A stretch of 64,000 bases of DNA from UBA5070 sp035913415 (GTDB lineage Bacteria; Fibrobacterota; Fibrobacteria; UBA5070). The DNA lies in NCBI GenBank assembly GCA_035913415.1, contig JAMIIV010000217.1, positions 1-64,000 on the forward strand. Reading direction: 5' to 3'. Below, piece after piece: positions 1 to 8,170 of this stretch; within the stretch, counting starts at the first letter, position 1; each line of letters starts with the position of its first letter. Position numbers and translations under genes: made by a program. The notes below the pieces were generated by a model. It did not search any database. It had not been told where the DNA came from and saw nothing but the letters and a program-made list of their open reading frames with translations.

Positions 1-112
1 CCCCGTCCTACCCCTGCAGCCCCGCACGGCCAAAGGCTCGTGCGCAGTCCACTCCGCCCCGTCCTACCTCTGCAGCCCCGCACGGCCAAAGGCTCGTGCG
101 CCGCACCGACAG
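1..112. repeat. 56-bp tandem repeat, two copies
   Basis: A unit beginning CCCCGTCCTACC recurs with a period of 56 bp: copy one starts at base 1, copy two at 57. Both carry the segment TGCAGCCCCGCACGGCC followed by AAAGGCTCGTGCG. The copies differ at one base near the start and diverge at the end. The array may extend to the left of the window. No gene lies in 1-225. Confidence 0.75.
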
Positions 113-118
113 AGCCGA

Positions 119-222
119 TCCTCTGAGGGGTGTATCGGGGATGCAGCCGCAGCGCCCCGACCCCCGACGGCGTACTCCAGTACGCCGAGCGGGTGAGGAA
201 GCAAGGATGCGCCCCGAGACAC
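119..222. repeat. Long inverted repeat downstream of hisF
   Basis: The outer arms CCTCTGAGGGGTGT (about 119-133) and ACACCCCTCAGAGG (about 208-222) are complementary. Inside lies a second small palindrome, GGCGTACTCCAGTACGCC. The element starts 3 bp beyond the hisF stop codon, so it may end the his transcript, although there is no T-run. The inner palindrome resembles one at 17703-17735. Confidence 0.55.
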
Positions 223-225
223 CCC

Positions 226-1002
226 TCAGAGGCGGACGGGGAGGTGGCGGTGGGCGATTGCCTGTTTGAGGGCCCCCACCGTGTAGCCGTCGATGTGCGT
301 CAGACTGGCCACCAGCGCGGCGTCGGCACCCACGGAGGGCTCCAGCACGTCCGCGAGGTGGTCGGGGCGTCCGGCCCCACCCGAGGCGATGACGGGGATG
401 CTGACGGCGCGCACGATGTCGCGGGTCAGGTCGAGTTCGTATCCGGTCTTCATGCCGTCGGCGTCGATGGAGTTCAGGCAGATTTCACCGGCACCCAGTT
501 CCTCCGCACGACGAGCCCAGGCGACGGCGTCCAGGCCGGTGCGTTCGCGCCCGCCCTTGACGACCACTTCCCAGCCCGAGGGGACGGATTCCGTCACGGG
601 GACCTTCAGCACGTCCATTCCCAGCACGATGCACTGGTTTCCGAACACCTTGGCTCCGTCGGAGATGATCGACGGATTCCGGACGGCCAGCGAATTGACG
701 CTCACCTTCTCGGCGCCGGCCAGCAGCACCTCGCGCATGTCCTGGAGGTTGCGGATGCCCCCACCCACGGAAAAAGGGATGAAGACCTCGCGGGCCACGC
801 CACGGACCATCTCGATGTCGATGCCCCGCCCTTCGGCGGAGGCCGTGATGTCGTAGAAGACCAGTTCGTCGACACCCTGGCGGTAGTACTCGGCACCCAT
901 GGCGACGGGGTCGCCCAAGTCGCGATTCTCCTGGAACTTGACCCCCTTGGTCACCTTGCCGTTGCGGACATCCAGGCATACGATCACACGCTTGGCCAGC
1001 AT
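226..1002 (-). CDS. hisF: Imidazole glycerol phosphate synthase, cyclase subunit HisF
   Basis: A 258-residue (beta/alpha)8 barrel, the usual HisF length. HisF joins PRFAR with ammonia delivered from HisH to give imidazole glycerol phosphate and AICAR in histidine synthesis. The two catalytic aspartates are present: Asp11 in CLDV and Asp130 in GMDV. The phosphate-binding segments FSVGGGI and IASGGAG are intact, as is the SIDADG...GYEL motif. The ATG directly follows the hisH stop codon (TAG|ATG), so the two subunits are translationally coupled. It is the last gene of ilvE-hisD-hisH-hisF. Confidence 0.97.
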   Translation of the reverse strand: MLAKRVIVCLDVRNGKVTKGVKFQENRDLGDPVAMGAEYYRQGVDELVFYDITASAEGRGIDIEMVRGVAREVFIPFSVGGGIRNLQDMREVLLAGAEKVSVNSLAVRNPSIISDGAKVFGNQCIVLGMDVLKVPVTESVPSGWEVVVKGGRERTGLDAVAWARRAEELGAGEICLNSIDADGMKTGYELDLTRDIVRAVSIPVIASGGAGRPDHLADVLEPSVGADAALVASLTHIDGYTVGALKQAIAHRHLPVRL

Positions 1003-1644
1003 CTACGGGCTCCACCGGGAGAAGTTCTTGAGGATTTCCAGCCCGTGTACGCCACTTTTTTCGGCATGGAACTGGGTGGCGACGAGGTTGTCGCGGGCCA
1101 GTATGGACGCGAAGGTGCAGTCGCCGTAGGTGGTGAACCCCAAGATGTCCGACTCCTGGGCCGGCGCGGGGTGGAAGCTGTGCACGAAGTAGAAGTACGA
1201 GCCCGAGGGGATGCCGGACAGGACCGGGTGTTCCCGCTGGAAGGCCACCGGATTCCAGCCCATGTGGGGGATCTTGGGACGTGGCTCACCAAGCGCGGAG
1301 AAATCGAAACGCTTGACCTCGCCGGGCAACAGGGCCAAGCACGCGACCCCTCCATCCTCTTCCGAACGCTCCAGCAGGATTTGGCAACCGATGCAGATGC
1401 CCAGCAGCGGCGTCCCCGAAGACGCGACATCTTTCAGAGCCTGGTCGATGCCGGCGGCGCGGATGTTTTCCATCGAGGCACCGGCCGCTCCCACCCCGGG
1501 AAAAACCACGCGGTCGGCGGAACGGATCACGTCAGGATCGCGGGTGATCACATGGGACACACCCACGTGGGAAAGCGCCAGGGAGACCGAGGTCAGGTTC
1601 CCCGCGCCGTAATCGACGAGTGCGACGGCTGGTGCGGTGCTCAT
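1003..1644 (-). CDS. hisH: Imidazole glycerol phosphate synthase, glutaminase subunit HisH
   Basis: A 213-residue class-I glutamine amidotransferase that hydrolyses glutamine and channels ammonia to HisF. The nucleophile is Cys84 in GICIGCQ, and the His/Glu of the triad are His193 and Glu195 in QFHAEKSG. The usual Pro of HPEKS is Ala here. The ATG at 1644 (MSTAPAVALVDYGAGN) is preferred over an in-frame codon eight residues upstream because homologues start right before VALVDYGAGN. The stop abuts hisF. There is a 75-bp gap to hisD upstream. Confidence 0.96.
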   Translation of the reverse strand: MSTAPAVALVDYGAGNLTSVSLALSHVGVSHVITRDPDVIRSADRVVFPGVGAAGASMENIRAAGIDQALKDVASSGTPLLGICIGCQILLERSEEDGGVACLALLPGEVKRFDFSALGEPRPKIPHMGWNPVAFQREHPVLSGIPSGSYFYFVHSFHPAPAQESDILGFTTYGDCTFASILARDNLVATQFHAEKSGVHGLEILKNFSRWSP

Positions 1645-1719
1645 GAAGCGGACAAAGGTACCAACCACACGCGCGGCCGGGAGAGGAATCCCCTGCTCCC
1701 CGAACCGCGCACGCGAGAC

Positions 1720-3108
1720 TCAGCCTTTCGGACGCCTGGGCGAGCGGGGCTTCACCGGAGCCCGACGCGCAGGTGCGGCCCGACGCGACGACGCCTTGGG
1801 AGCCGGCGCGAGCGCAGCCTTCGCCGCGGGCAAACGCATGCGGATCGCCTCGGCATGGTGGAAGAACCCTTCCGCCTCGGCCAGATTGGCGATGTGCGGA
1901 CCGTCGGCGGCGATGGCCTGGGGCCCGTACAACAGAAGGCTGGTGCGCTTGATGAAGTCGTGCACCCCCAAGGGGCTGGCGAAACGCGCCGTGCCGTTGG
2001 TGGGCAACACGTGGTTGGGGCCGGCCATGTAGTCGCCCACGGGCTCGGACGTCCAGGGCCCCACGAAGATGGCACCCGCGTTGCGAAGCCCTTCGAGAAG
2101 TTCCTGGACATTTTCTGCCAAAATTTCTGCATGTTCGGGGGCGATGCGGTTGGCGATCTCGAGGGCCTCGGCCCAGGTTCTGCACACCGTCAGCAGTCCA
2201 TTGCGCGACAGAGCCGTCTCGAGCATGGCCCGACGCGGAGAGCTCTCGACCTGGCGCTGCACGGCCTCGGAGACGGCACGGGCCGCCTCGGGGTCGACCG
2301 TGAGTCCGATGGCCGCCTCCCATCCCGAGCCGTGTTCGGCTTGCGAGAGCAGATCGGCGGCGATCCATTCGGGATTCACCGATCCATCGAACAGGCAGAG
2401 GATCTCGGAAGGACCCGCGATGTTGTCGATGGCGACCGTGCCGAAGACCTCGCGTTTGGCGACCGACGCCCAGACGTTGCAAGGCCCCACGATCTTGTCC
2501 ACCGCGGGGATCCCCTTGGCGCCGTAGGCCAGAAGCCCCACTGCTTGGGCTCCACCGATGGCGTACACCTCTTCGATGGACAATTCGCGCAACGCGTAGG
2601 CCACGGCCGAATCGAGCCCGCGCGAGCAGGGTGTCACCACGGCGATTTCGGAAACACCGGCGACCCGTGCGGGCACCACGTTCATGATCACCGTCGAGGG
2701 ATAGGCTCCGGCTCCGCCGGGCACGTACAGACCCACGCGATGCAATGCGGAGACGCGCATCCCGACCCACTGGCCGGAAGCGCCCTCCATCACCCACGAT
2801 TCCTCGCGCTGGCGTTCGTGGAAGGCCCTCACCTGGCGAATGGCGCGGCGGATGGCCTCCTGCACCGGACGCGGGCACTTCGATGCCGCGGCATCGATGG
2901 CCTTCACGGAGATGCGCAGCCCCTGCTTGGGCCCGAGTCCATCGAATTCGCGCGCATAGGCGGTGGCGGCCGGAAGTCCTTCGGCCTTGACACGCGCGAG
3001 GATCTCTCGAACCTTCGCCTCGACCGTGGCGTCGGGCGAAGCCCCCCGCGACAGGATCGCGGACAGGCGCGAAGCGGCCTTCTTCCCACCAAGGACCGGG
3101 AGGATCAC
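1720..3108 (-). CDS. hisD: Histidinol dehydrogenase
   Basis: This 462-residue enzyme oxidises L-histidinol to L-histidine in two NAD-dependent steps. The Zn-site Gln/His are in LLSQAEHGS, the catalytic Glu-His pair is in IAPEHAE, and GDYMAGPNHVLPT and the late His in EGFFHHAE are present. The start is GTG at 3108, which overlaps the ilvE stop as GTGA. The longer open frame upstream reads through ilvE and is not coding. The C-terminus carries a tail of about 30 residues rich in Arg, Pro and Ala after the last catalytic segment (see findings). Confidence 0.95.
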   Translation of the reverse strand: MILPVLGGKKAASRLSAILSRGASPDATVEAKVREILARVKAEGLPAATAYAREFDGLGPKQGLRISVKAIDAAASKCPRPVQEAIRRAIRQVRAFHERQREESWVMEGASGQWVGMRVSALHRVGLYVPGGAGAYPSTVIMNVVPARVAGVSEIAVVTPCSRGLDSAVAYALRELSIEEVYAIGGAQAVGLLAYGAKGIPAVDKIVGPCNVWASVAKREVFGTVAIDNIAGPSEILCLFDGSVNPEWIAADLLSQAEHGSGWEAAIGLTVDPEAARAVSEAVQRQVESSPRRAMLETALSRNGLLTVCRTWAEALEIANRIAPEHAEILAENVQELLEGLRNAGAIFVGPWTSEPVGDYMAGPNHVLPTNGTARFASPLGVHDFIKRTSLLLYGPQAIAADGPHIANLAEAEGFFHHAEAIRMRLPAAKAALAPAPKASSRRAAPARRAPVKPRSPRRPKG

Positions 3109-3992
3109 GAGAGCCCCGGAATCGGTGCGCCGTCGATCTTGGTGAACGCCTTGAAGTCTTCGAGCAGGCCCTTGAATACCGGACCCACCCCGCCATGTCC
3201 GATGACGCGTCCATCGACCTTCACCACGGGGATCAGTTCCGCGCCGGTGCCGGTGAGGAACATCTCGTCGGCGGTGTAGATGTCGAAACGCGACATGCGC
3301 TCCTCGGCGACCTCGATGCCGCGTTTGCGGGCGAGCTCGATCACGGTGTTGCGGGTGATGCCTTCCAGCGCGCCTTCGGTGCTGGGAGGCGTGACGAGTT
3401 TGCCGCGGCGCCAGATGAAGATGTTGTCCCCGGTGCACTCGGCCACATACCCCTGCAAGTTCAGCATCACGGCTTCCTGGACACCGGCGCGGATGGCCTC
3501 CATCTTGGCCATGATGTTGTTCAGGTAGTTCAGGCTCTTGATGCGCGGGTTCAGAGCCTCGGGGTGATTGCGTGGCGTGGCCACGGTCACGATGTCCAGC
3601 CCCGTCTCGTAGAGCGCCGCGGGATACAACTGGATGGTCGCGGCGATGCAGATGATGCTCGCTTTGGGGCACAGGTAGGGATTGAGTCCCAGATCGCCCA
3701 CGCCGCGGCTGACGACCAGCCGGATGTACCCGTTGGCGATGCCGTTGCGGCGGCAGCTCTCGACGACGATGTTCGACATCTCCGCCGGAGGGACCGGGAT
3801 CACCAGACCGATGGCCTTGGCCGACTCGTAGAGCCGCTCGATGTGGGCATCGAGGCGGAACACCTTGCCGTGGTAGGCGCGGATGCCTTCGAAGACGCCG
3901 TCTCCGTAGAGGAACCCGTGATCGAAGACGGAAACCTTGGCTTCGCTCTTGGGGAAGAATTCGCCATCGATGTAAATGAGCTGCTCGGACAA
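3105..3992 (-). CDS. ilvE: Branched-chain amino-acid aminotransferase (fold-type IV)
   Basis: This 295-residue PLP enzyme catalyses the last transamination in Ile, Leu and Val synthesis. Lys152 in RIKSLNYLNN is the expected Schiff-base lysine, and EGIRAY, VAECTGDNIF and FLTGTGAELIPV are class-IV aminotransferase motifs. The start is TTG at 3992, preceded by GGAAGGAG at good spacing; the protein then begins SEQLIYIDGEFF as in family members. The gene heads the operon with hisDHF and shares GTGA with hisD. D-amino-acid transaminase or ADC lyase are less likely alternatives within the fold. Confidence 0.92.
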   Translation of the reverse strand: MSEQLIYIDGEFFPKSEAKVSVFDHGFLYGDGVFEGIRAYHGKVFRLDAHIERLYESAKAIGLVIPVPPAEMSNIVVESCRRNGIANGYIRLVVSRGVGDLGLNPYLCPKASIICIAATIQLYPAALYETGLDIVTVATPRNHPEALNPRIKSLNYLNNIMAKMEAIRAGVQEAVMLNLQGYVAECTGDNIFIWRRGKLVTPPSTEGALEGITRNTVIELARKRGIEVAEERMSRFDIYTADEMFLTGTGAELIPVVKVDGRVIGHGGVGPVFKGLLEDFKAFTKIDGAPIPGLS

Positions 3993-4073
3993 GATCGGTC
4001 TCCTTCCGGTACGGTTGCGTTCGGATCGAATGCGAAAGATAGACTGCGCTCCGATTCCTAGCTTCGCCCCATC

Positions 4074-4601
4074 ATGCGCCCATACCTGATCGTCTCCTTG
4101 TTCCTTTTTGCCACCGGCTGTTCTCTGGTCCAGACCCTGGTCGGCAAGAGTCGCGCCAGCCTGGAGGGTCCGATCGACCCGGTCGTCCCGGGACAGATCC
4201 TGGACGGCCAGGCAGCCCGGCTCCAGGATTCGTTGCGCCCCCGCCTGACGTGGCTGGCCTCCCACGGCTCCCGCGCCTACCCGGCCACAAAAATCGCCTT
4301 CCGCAACGAGGCGGACGGCGCCACGGCCGCTTTGGTGATCGAAGCCGACGAAGGGCAGCGCCTCAACACCCAGGGCTCTGTTCCCGAGCAGACCGCGCGT
4401 CAGCAGGCACAACGGATCCTGTCCAATCGACCATGGACCCTGGAAGCTGCCGCGGCCAAGATCGAACAGCCCCTGGTGGTGCGCATCGCGTTCCGGTCCC
4501 GGAATTTCCTGCGCCAAAATGACCGTTTCGTGGACGACACGATCGAGGTCAGGTATTTGGACTCCACCGTGATGTGGAAAGGTGCGCCACTGCGCCTCTG
4601 A
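4074..4601 (+). CDS. Predicted lipoprotein, function unknown
   Basis: A 175-residue protein with a short hydrophobic signal (PYLIVSLFLFATGC) whose Cys16 fits a lipobox, so it is probably anchored to the inner or outer membrane. The rest is soluble and charged with no recognised domain. It ends WKGAPLRL. It is transcribed divergently from ilvE, with 81 bp between the starts, and converges with the YbjQ-like gene. Confidence 0.75.
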   Translation: MRPYLIVSLFLFATGCSLVQTLVGKSRASLEGPIDPVVPGQILDGQAARLQDSLRPRLTWLASHGSRAYPATKIAFRNEADGATAALVIEADEGQRLNTQGSVPEQTARQQAQRILSNRPWTLEAAAAKIEQPLVVRIAFRSRNFLRQNDRFVDDTIEVRYLDSTVMWKGAPLRL

Positions 4602-4663
4602 AAGTGCCCCGCCGCTCCGGCGAGCGAGGTGCCCCTGAGCTCCGGACGGTCATACGGGAGAGA

Positions 4664-5398
4664 TCAGACCAGTCGCACGGCCGTCCCGAAGGCGGAAATC
4701 ACCAGCACCCCTTGCATCTCGTGCATCTGCACGGTGGACGCCAGGATGGCGTTGCCCTGGATCTTGTCCGCTTCCAGGCGCAACTCGGCCAGCACAAGCT
4801 GGTGATACTGCCGCAGACGATGCTGCGCCATCTTGTGCCGCAACAACTTGCCCGCCGGCTCCGAGCCTTCCAGGAGCTGGGTCACGGGAACGACCACCTC
4901 GGCATTGACCGGACCGAGGTACTCCTCGACCAGACGCCCCTGGACCGAATCGGTGGCCGTGATGAGAACGCCTCGAATGCGCGACATGATGTCGGATTCG
5001 GCGTTGCCCCCCCCGGAAACCGGCGCCCCGATGGGAATCGCGGCCGTGCTGGATCCAGTACGCCGACTGCCGAACCCGTCCTGTTCCCCCATGTACAAAG
5101 GGAAAGAGGAGATTCCATCCTGGAGAATCGCGAAGGATCCCCCCGCTGCGGGAGCCCCGCTTGGAGGAGGCGTGCGAGGCCTATCCGGCAGGGAGGAGCC
5201 CGGCACGGAACTCTGCGAAATGGTGCGGGAAGACGAAGGAAACTGCGAGATGTTCTGTGGCGGCGCGGCGGCAGGACGCGGCGGCGGAGATTCCTCCGTG
5301 CTCAACCCGTGATCGGACAGGAACGGCGAATCGGCCGGCAACGGGACGAACTCGAAACCGGTGTTGTGGGATGTCGGGTCGGAACTTTCAGGCCCCAT
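4664..5398 (-). CDS. YbjQ/UPF0145-like protein with a disordered Pro/Ser-rich N-terminus
   Basis: This 244-residue protein has two parts. Residues 1 to about 135 are low complexity, rich in Pro, Ser, Gly and Ala. The C-terminal 105 residues (from GVLITATDSVQGRLVEEYLG to VISAFGTAVRLV) resemble the pentamer-forming YbjQ family, sometimes called a putative heavy-metal-binding domain. Typical family members are about 105 residues and lack the long N-terminal arm. It lies 36 bp downstream of ftsE on the same strand. The family has no established reaction. Confidence 0.7.
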   Translation of the reverse strand: MGPESSDPTSHNTGFEFVPLPADSPFLSDHGLSTEESPPPRPAAAPPQNISQFPSSSRTISQSSVPGSSLPDRPRTPPPSGAPAAGGSFAILQDGISSFPLYMGEQDGFGSRRTGSSTAAIPIGAPVSGGGNAESDIMSRIRGVLITATDSVQGRLVEEYLGPVNAEVVVPVTQLLEGSEPAGKLLRHKMAQHRLRQYHQLVLAELRLEADKIQGNAILASTVQMHEMQGVLVISAFGTAVRLV

Positions 5399-5434
5399 GC
5401 GATTCGCTCCTCCTGTTCGATCCCCATTGTGGCA

Positions 5435-6121
5435 TCAGAACCACCGTGTGCGCAAGCGCCCATGTTCCATCTGGATCCGCCGATGCGGCATGCGATCCAG
5501 AAGCTCGAGATCATGGGTGGCCATGACGATGGTGGTCCCGGCGGCGTGGAGCTGGCGGAAGATGTCGAGCACACCTTCGGCGTTCTCGCGGTCAAGGTTG
5601 CCCGTGGGTTCGTCGGCCAGCACGATATAGGGCTCCCCGGCCACCGCGCGCGCGATGGCCGTCCGCTGCTGCTCTCCGCCGGAGAGCTCGTGGGGATGGG
5701 CGTGGGCCCTGGTGGTGAGTCCGGTGCGATCCAGGACCTCGTCGACCCTGCGGCGCAGATAACGCCCTCCGTGACCGCGCACCCGCAAGGCGAACGCGAC
5801 GTTGTCCCAGACGTCCCGATCCGTCAGAAGGCGAAAGTCCTGGAACACGACGCCGATTTCGCGGCGCAGATCCTGGACCTTCGACAGGGAGACCGCGGCG
5901 GAATCGTAGACCCGTTCGTTGGGGAAGGTCACGACCACACGCCCTCCCAATCCCGGATCGGGGCGTTCCTCCATGTAGATGTGCTTGAGCAGGGTGGTCT
6001 TCCCCGCCCCGGAGGCACCGGTCAGGAACACGAACTCCCCCGCGTCGATCCGGAAGGTGACGTCCTCGATGCCCTTCCAGGCACCGCCGTAGGTATGTGT
6101 GACATGCAGGAACTGGATCAC
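5435..6121 (-). CDS. ftsE: Cell-division ABC transporter ATPase FtsE
   Basis: A 228-residue ABC ATPase. Walker A GASGAGKTT (residues 35-43), Q-loop VFQDFRLL, signature LSGGEQQR, Walker B IVLADEPTGNLD and H-loop ATHD are all intact. VFLTGASGAGKTTLLKHIY and the VFQDFRLL Q-loop are typical of FtsE, which with FtsX activates septal murein hydrolases. The GTG at 6121 is chosen because it gives the conserved N-terminus MIQFLHVTHTYGG; an ATG at 6169 would add 16 atypical residues and overlap the divergent gene. No ftsX follows, which is unusual. Confidence 0.88.
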   Translation of the reverse strand: MIQFLHVTHTYGGAWKGIEDVTFRIDAGEFVFLTGASGAGKTTLLKHIYMEERPDPGLGGRVVVTFPNERVYDSAAVSLSKVQDLRREIGVVFQDFRLLTDRDVWDNVAFALRVRGHGGRYLRRRVDEVLDRTGLTTRAHAHPHELSGGEQQRTAIARAVAGEPYIVLADEPTGNLDRENAEGVLDIFRQLHAAGTTIVMATHDLELLDRMPHRRIQMEHGRLRTRWF

Positions 6122-6161
6122 GACCGGGAAAGGTACTCGGACGGGTATCTTTGCGCAGTCT

Positions 6162-7124
6162 GTGGCCATTCCGCGACGAATTCAAGACATCTTGCGCCGA
6201 CTGTTCCCTTGGGTCTCCCTGGCCATGGGAGTGTGGAGCGCGTTCTTCCAGAGCCGCACCTGGAACGAGGTCCACTGGATCGGTTGGGTGCTGGGGGGCA
6301 CATGGGCCACCGCGCTCCTGCTGGGCCGGCTGGAATCCCGCTGGCGGGCCCACCCACCCACACGCCTCTCCCTCGCCGTACGGTGGATCCTGGGAATGCT
6401 GTCCCAGAACGGCGCCCAGGAAGTCCTGTTCTTCGTCCTGCCGTTCTGGATCCGCTCCACCACGTTTTCCTCCTCCAACGCGCCGTTCACCGTGTTGCTG
6501 GTCGCCCTGGCCGCCATCACGGTGATCGACCCCCTCTACCTCGACAGCGTGCTCGGCCATCCCCGCCGGCGCACCCTCTTCAAATCGCTCCTGCTCTTCG
6601 CGGGCCTGGACTTCCTGCTGGTGGCCCTCACGGGGCGTTCGACCGTGGAATGCGCCTTGATGGCTGCCGCCGCCAGTGGAGCCGTGGCCGGCCTGGGATT
6701 GTCGGCCGGGAATCCGCGCGGCATCCTCTGGGGTGGCCTGACCGGCCTCGCCCTCGTCGGGATGTTCCGCAACGCCTTGGCGCCCGTCCCCCTGCACCTG
6801 GTCAAACCCACCCTCTGTTCGGGAGTGCACGCCCACCAGCCCCTCGACACGCTCTCTTCCGTTCCGATCGGCAGCGAAGCCTGGTTCTGGACCCCTGTCT
6901 TCGCCCCTCCCGGTCGGACGGATTCCGTCCGTCACGTCTGGACCTTCGAGGGTCGCCAGGTCGCTTCGGTGGTCCTGCCCCTCCGGGGTGGCCGCGAAGA
7001 CGGCTTCCGCACCTGGTCCAGTTCCCGCCAGGTCGCGCTCCATCCCGGAACCGCCCGCATCGAAGTCCGCCTCCTGGACGGCCAACTCCTGGGCCGCCGC
7101 ACCTTCGAAATCACTCCGCGCTGA
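6162..7124 (+). CDS. Membrane protein with C-terminal DUF2914-like domain
   Basis: This protein has about 320 residues. The first 200 hold several hydrophobic segments (PWVSLAMGVW, WIGWVLGGTWATALLLG, PFTVLLVALAAITVI, SLLLFAGLDFLLVAL, GILWGGLTGLALVG). The C-terminal 100 residues form a soluble module with HVWTFEGRQVASVVLPLRGG, EDGFRTWSS and LLDGQLLGRRTFEI, matching the DUF2914 pattern and the overall DUF5924/DUF2914 architecture. The start is uncertain: GTG at 6162 leaves 40 bp to divergent ftsE, while ATG at 6099 would overlap it. No biochemical role is known for this family. Confidence 0.72.
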   Translation: MAIPRRIQDILRRLFPWVSLAMGVWSAFFQSRTWNEVHWIGWVLGGTWATALLLGRLESRWRAHPPTRLSLAVRWILGMLSQNGAQEVLFFVLPFWIRSTTFSSSNAPFTVLLVALAAITVIDPLYLDSVLGHPRRRTLFKSLLLFAGLDFLLVALTGRSTVECALMAAAASGAVAGLGLSAGNPRGILWGGLTGLALVGMFRNALAPVPLHLVKPTLCSGVHAHQPLDTLSSVPIGSEAWFWTPVFAPPGRTDSVRHVWTFEGRQVASVVLPLRGGREDGFRTWSSSRQVALHPGTARIEVRLLDGQLLGRRTFEITPR

Positions 7125-7460
7125 CCACTCCCCCAAACCGGGCACCAACGCCTCTCCCCCCGGAAGCGCACACACTCCCCCCCCACGCAGATGCAGCGGA
7201 GGGCTTGGCTGGGACATTGGGAGCGTCAAGACGCCACTGCGGCAGCGACCGGCCCCTGCCAAGCCCGAAGCGGACGTCGCCCCCCTCCCTCAGCCTAGAT
7301 CCCGCAATAGGGCCGGGCGCGCTGCCCGCCGCCTCGCTCGCGCCTGGGTCTTTTGCCTCCCTCCCCCGCACCCACCAGGTGCGCCGTCGGTCGGACAAAA
7401 GCCCCGATGCATCAAGCGATTCAGCGAGCATCACATCCCTCTCTATCGCGGGATCTAGGC
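7125..7460. repeat. Intergenic region holding one copy of a dispersed repeat (copy A)
   Basis: No gene is visible in these 336 bp. The part from about 7296 to 7430 is homologous, with small gaps, to 22092-22213: both contain CCGGGCGCGC, TCGCGCCTGG/TTCGCGCCTGG, CTCCCCCGC, CGCCGTCGGTCGG and CATCAAGCGA in the same order. It lies between two convergent genes and could end transcription. Confidence 0.6.
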
Positions 7461-8147
7461 TCAAACCCCCGGGTCGGGGAATCCTGCTTCGCGCGCCAAT
7501 TCCTGCAGGAAGGTTCGCAACAGGACCACGCGCCGATCCGCCTCGCGTTTGCCGGCTTCGGTGCGCATCGTGGCGGGAAGCCCCAGGAGCTTGGCGAAAA
7601 AATGATCCACCGAGATCCGATCGTCGGTCAGAGGTCGATGGCGTGCCCACGGATCGGCGAAATCCACCAGTTGCGACCCCATCTGCCCCCCCAACATCAG
7701 GCACCGGGCCAGTCCGATGGCCCCCAGGGCCTCCAGGCGATCGGCATCCTGGACCACCTCGGCCTCCACGGTCCGGGGCACGATGCCGGCCGAAAACGAG
7801 TGCGCCTCGATGGCATGGGCGATGGCAGGGATCGGAGCCGCCGTCCATCCCGCCTCTTCCAGGAATCGGGTCGCGGCGGAAGCCGACAAGACCGAGGCGC
7901 GGGAACGGTCGGGGGAATTCTTCGGAACGTGGACCAGGTCGTGCAGCCAGGCCGCGGCCCAAACCGTGGTGGGATCGGCGCCCTCGAGCGCCGCCAGACG
8001 CAGGGCCCAGCGGGCCACCCTCTCGACGTGGGTCACATCGTGGGCGGCATCGCTGGGGCCGGTCAGGAGGGTGCGGAAACGTTCCTCCCAACGACCTCGC
8101 AGGCCGTCGGGAAGCAAATGATGATGGTCGTCACCGAGTATGTCCAT
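7461..8147 (-). CDS. HD-domain phosphohydrolase (YedJ-like)
   Basis: This 228-residue metal-dependent phosphohydrolase has the HD signature: HDVTH (residues 36-40), WLHDLVH (His69-Asp70), HAIEAHSF and QDADRLEALGAIGLAR with the late Asp. The order and spacing match the YedJ/YpgQ group of HD proteins, some of which act on nucleotides. The substrate here cannot be told. The ATG at 8147 lies 23 bp from the divergent regulator gene, so the two promoters must overlap coding sequence or each other. Confidence 0.85.
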   Translation of the reverse strand: MDILGDDHHHLLPDGLRGRWEERFRTLLTGPSDAAHDVTHVERVARWALRLAALEGADPTTVWAAAWLHDLVHVPKNSPDRSRASVLSASAATRFLEEAGWTAAPIPAIAHAIEAHSFSAGIVPRTVEAEVVQDADRLEALGAIGLARCLMLGGQMGSQLVDFADPWARHRPLTDDRISVDHFFAKLLGLPATMRTEAGKREADRRVVLLRTFLQELAREAGFPDPGV

Positions 8148-8170
8148 TCCGCCAACCTAGATTTGAACCC

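Noticed and set aside
130..3279. A 1049-codon plus-strand open frame opposite the his genes
   Set aside because: It is antisense to hisF, hisH, hisD and ilvE, which have clear catalytic motifs. Long antisense frames are expected in GC-rich DNA. The same applies to the 4574-8170 part of the frame leading into the GntR-type gene.
5435..6121. FtsX partner next to FtsE
   Set aside because: The upstream membrane gene is divergent and belongs to a DUF2914-type family. The downstream gene is YbjQ-like. No FtsX-like protein is seen in the window.
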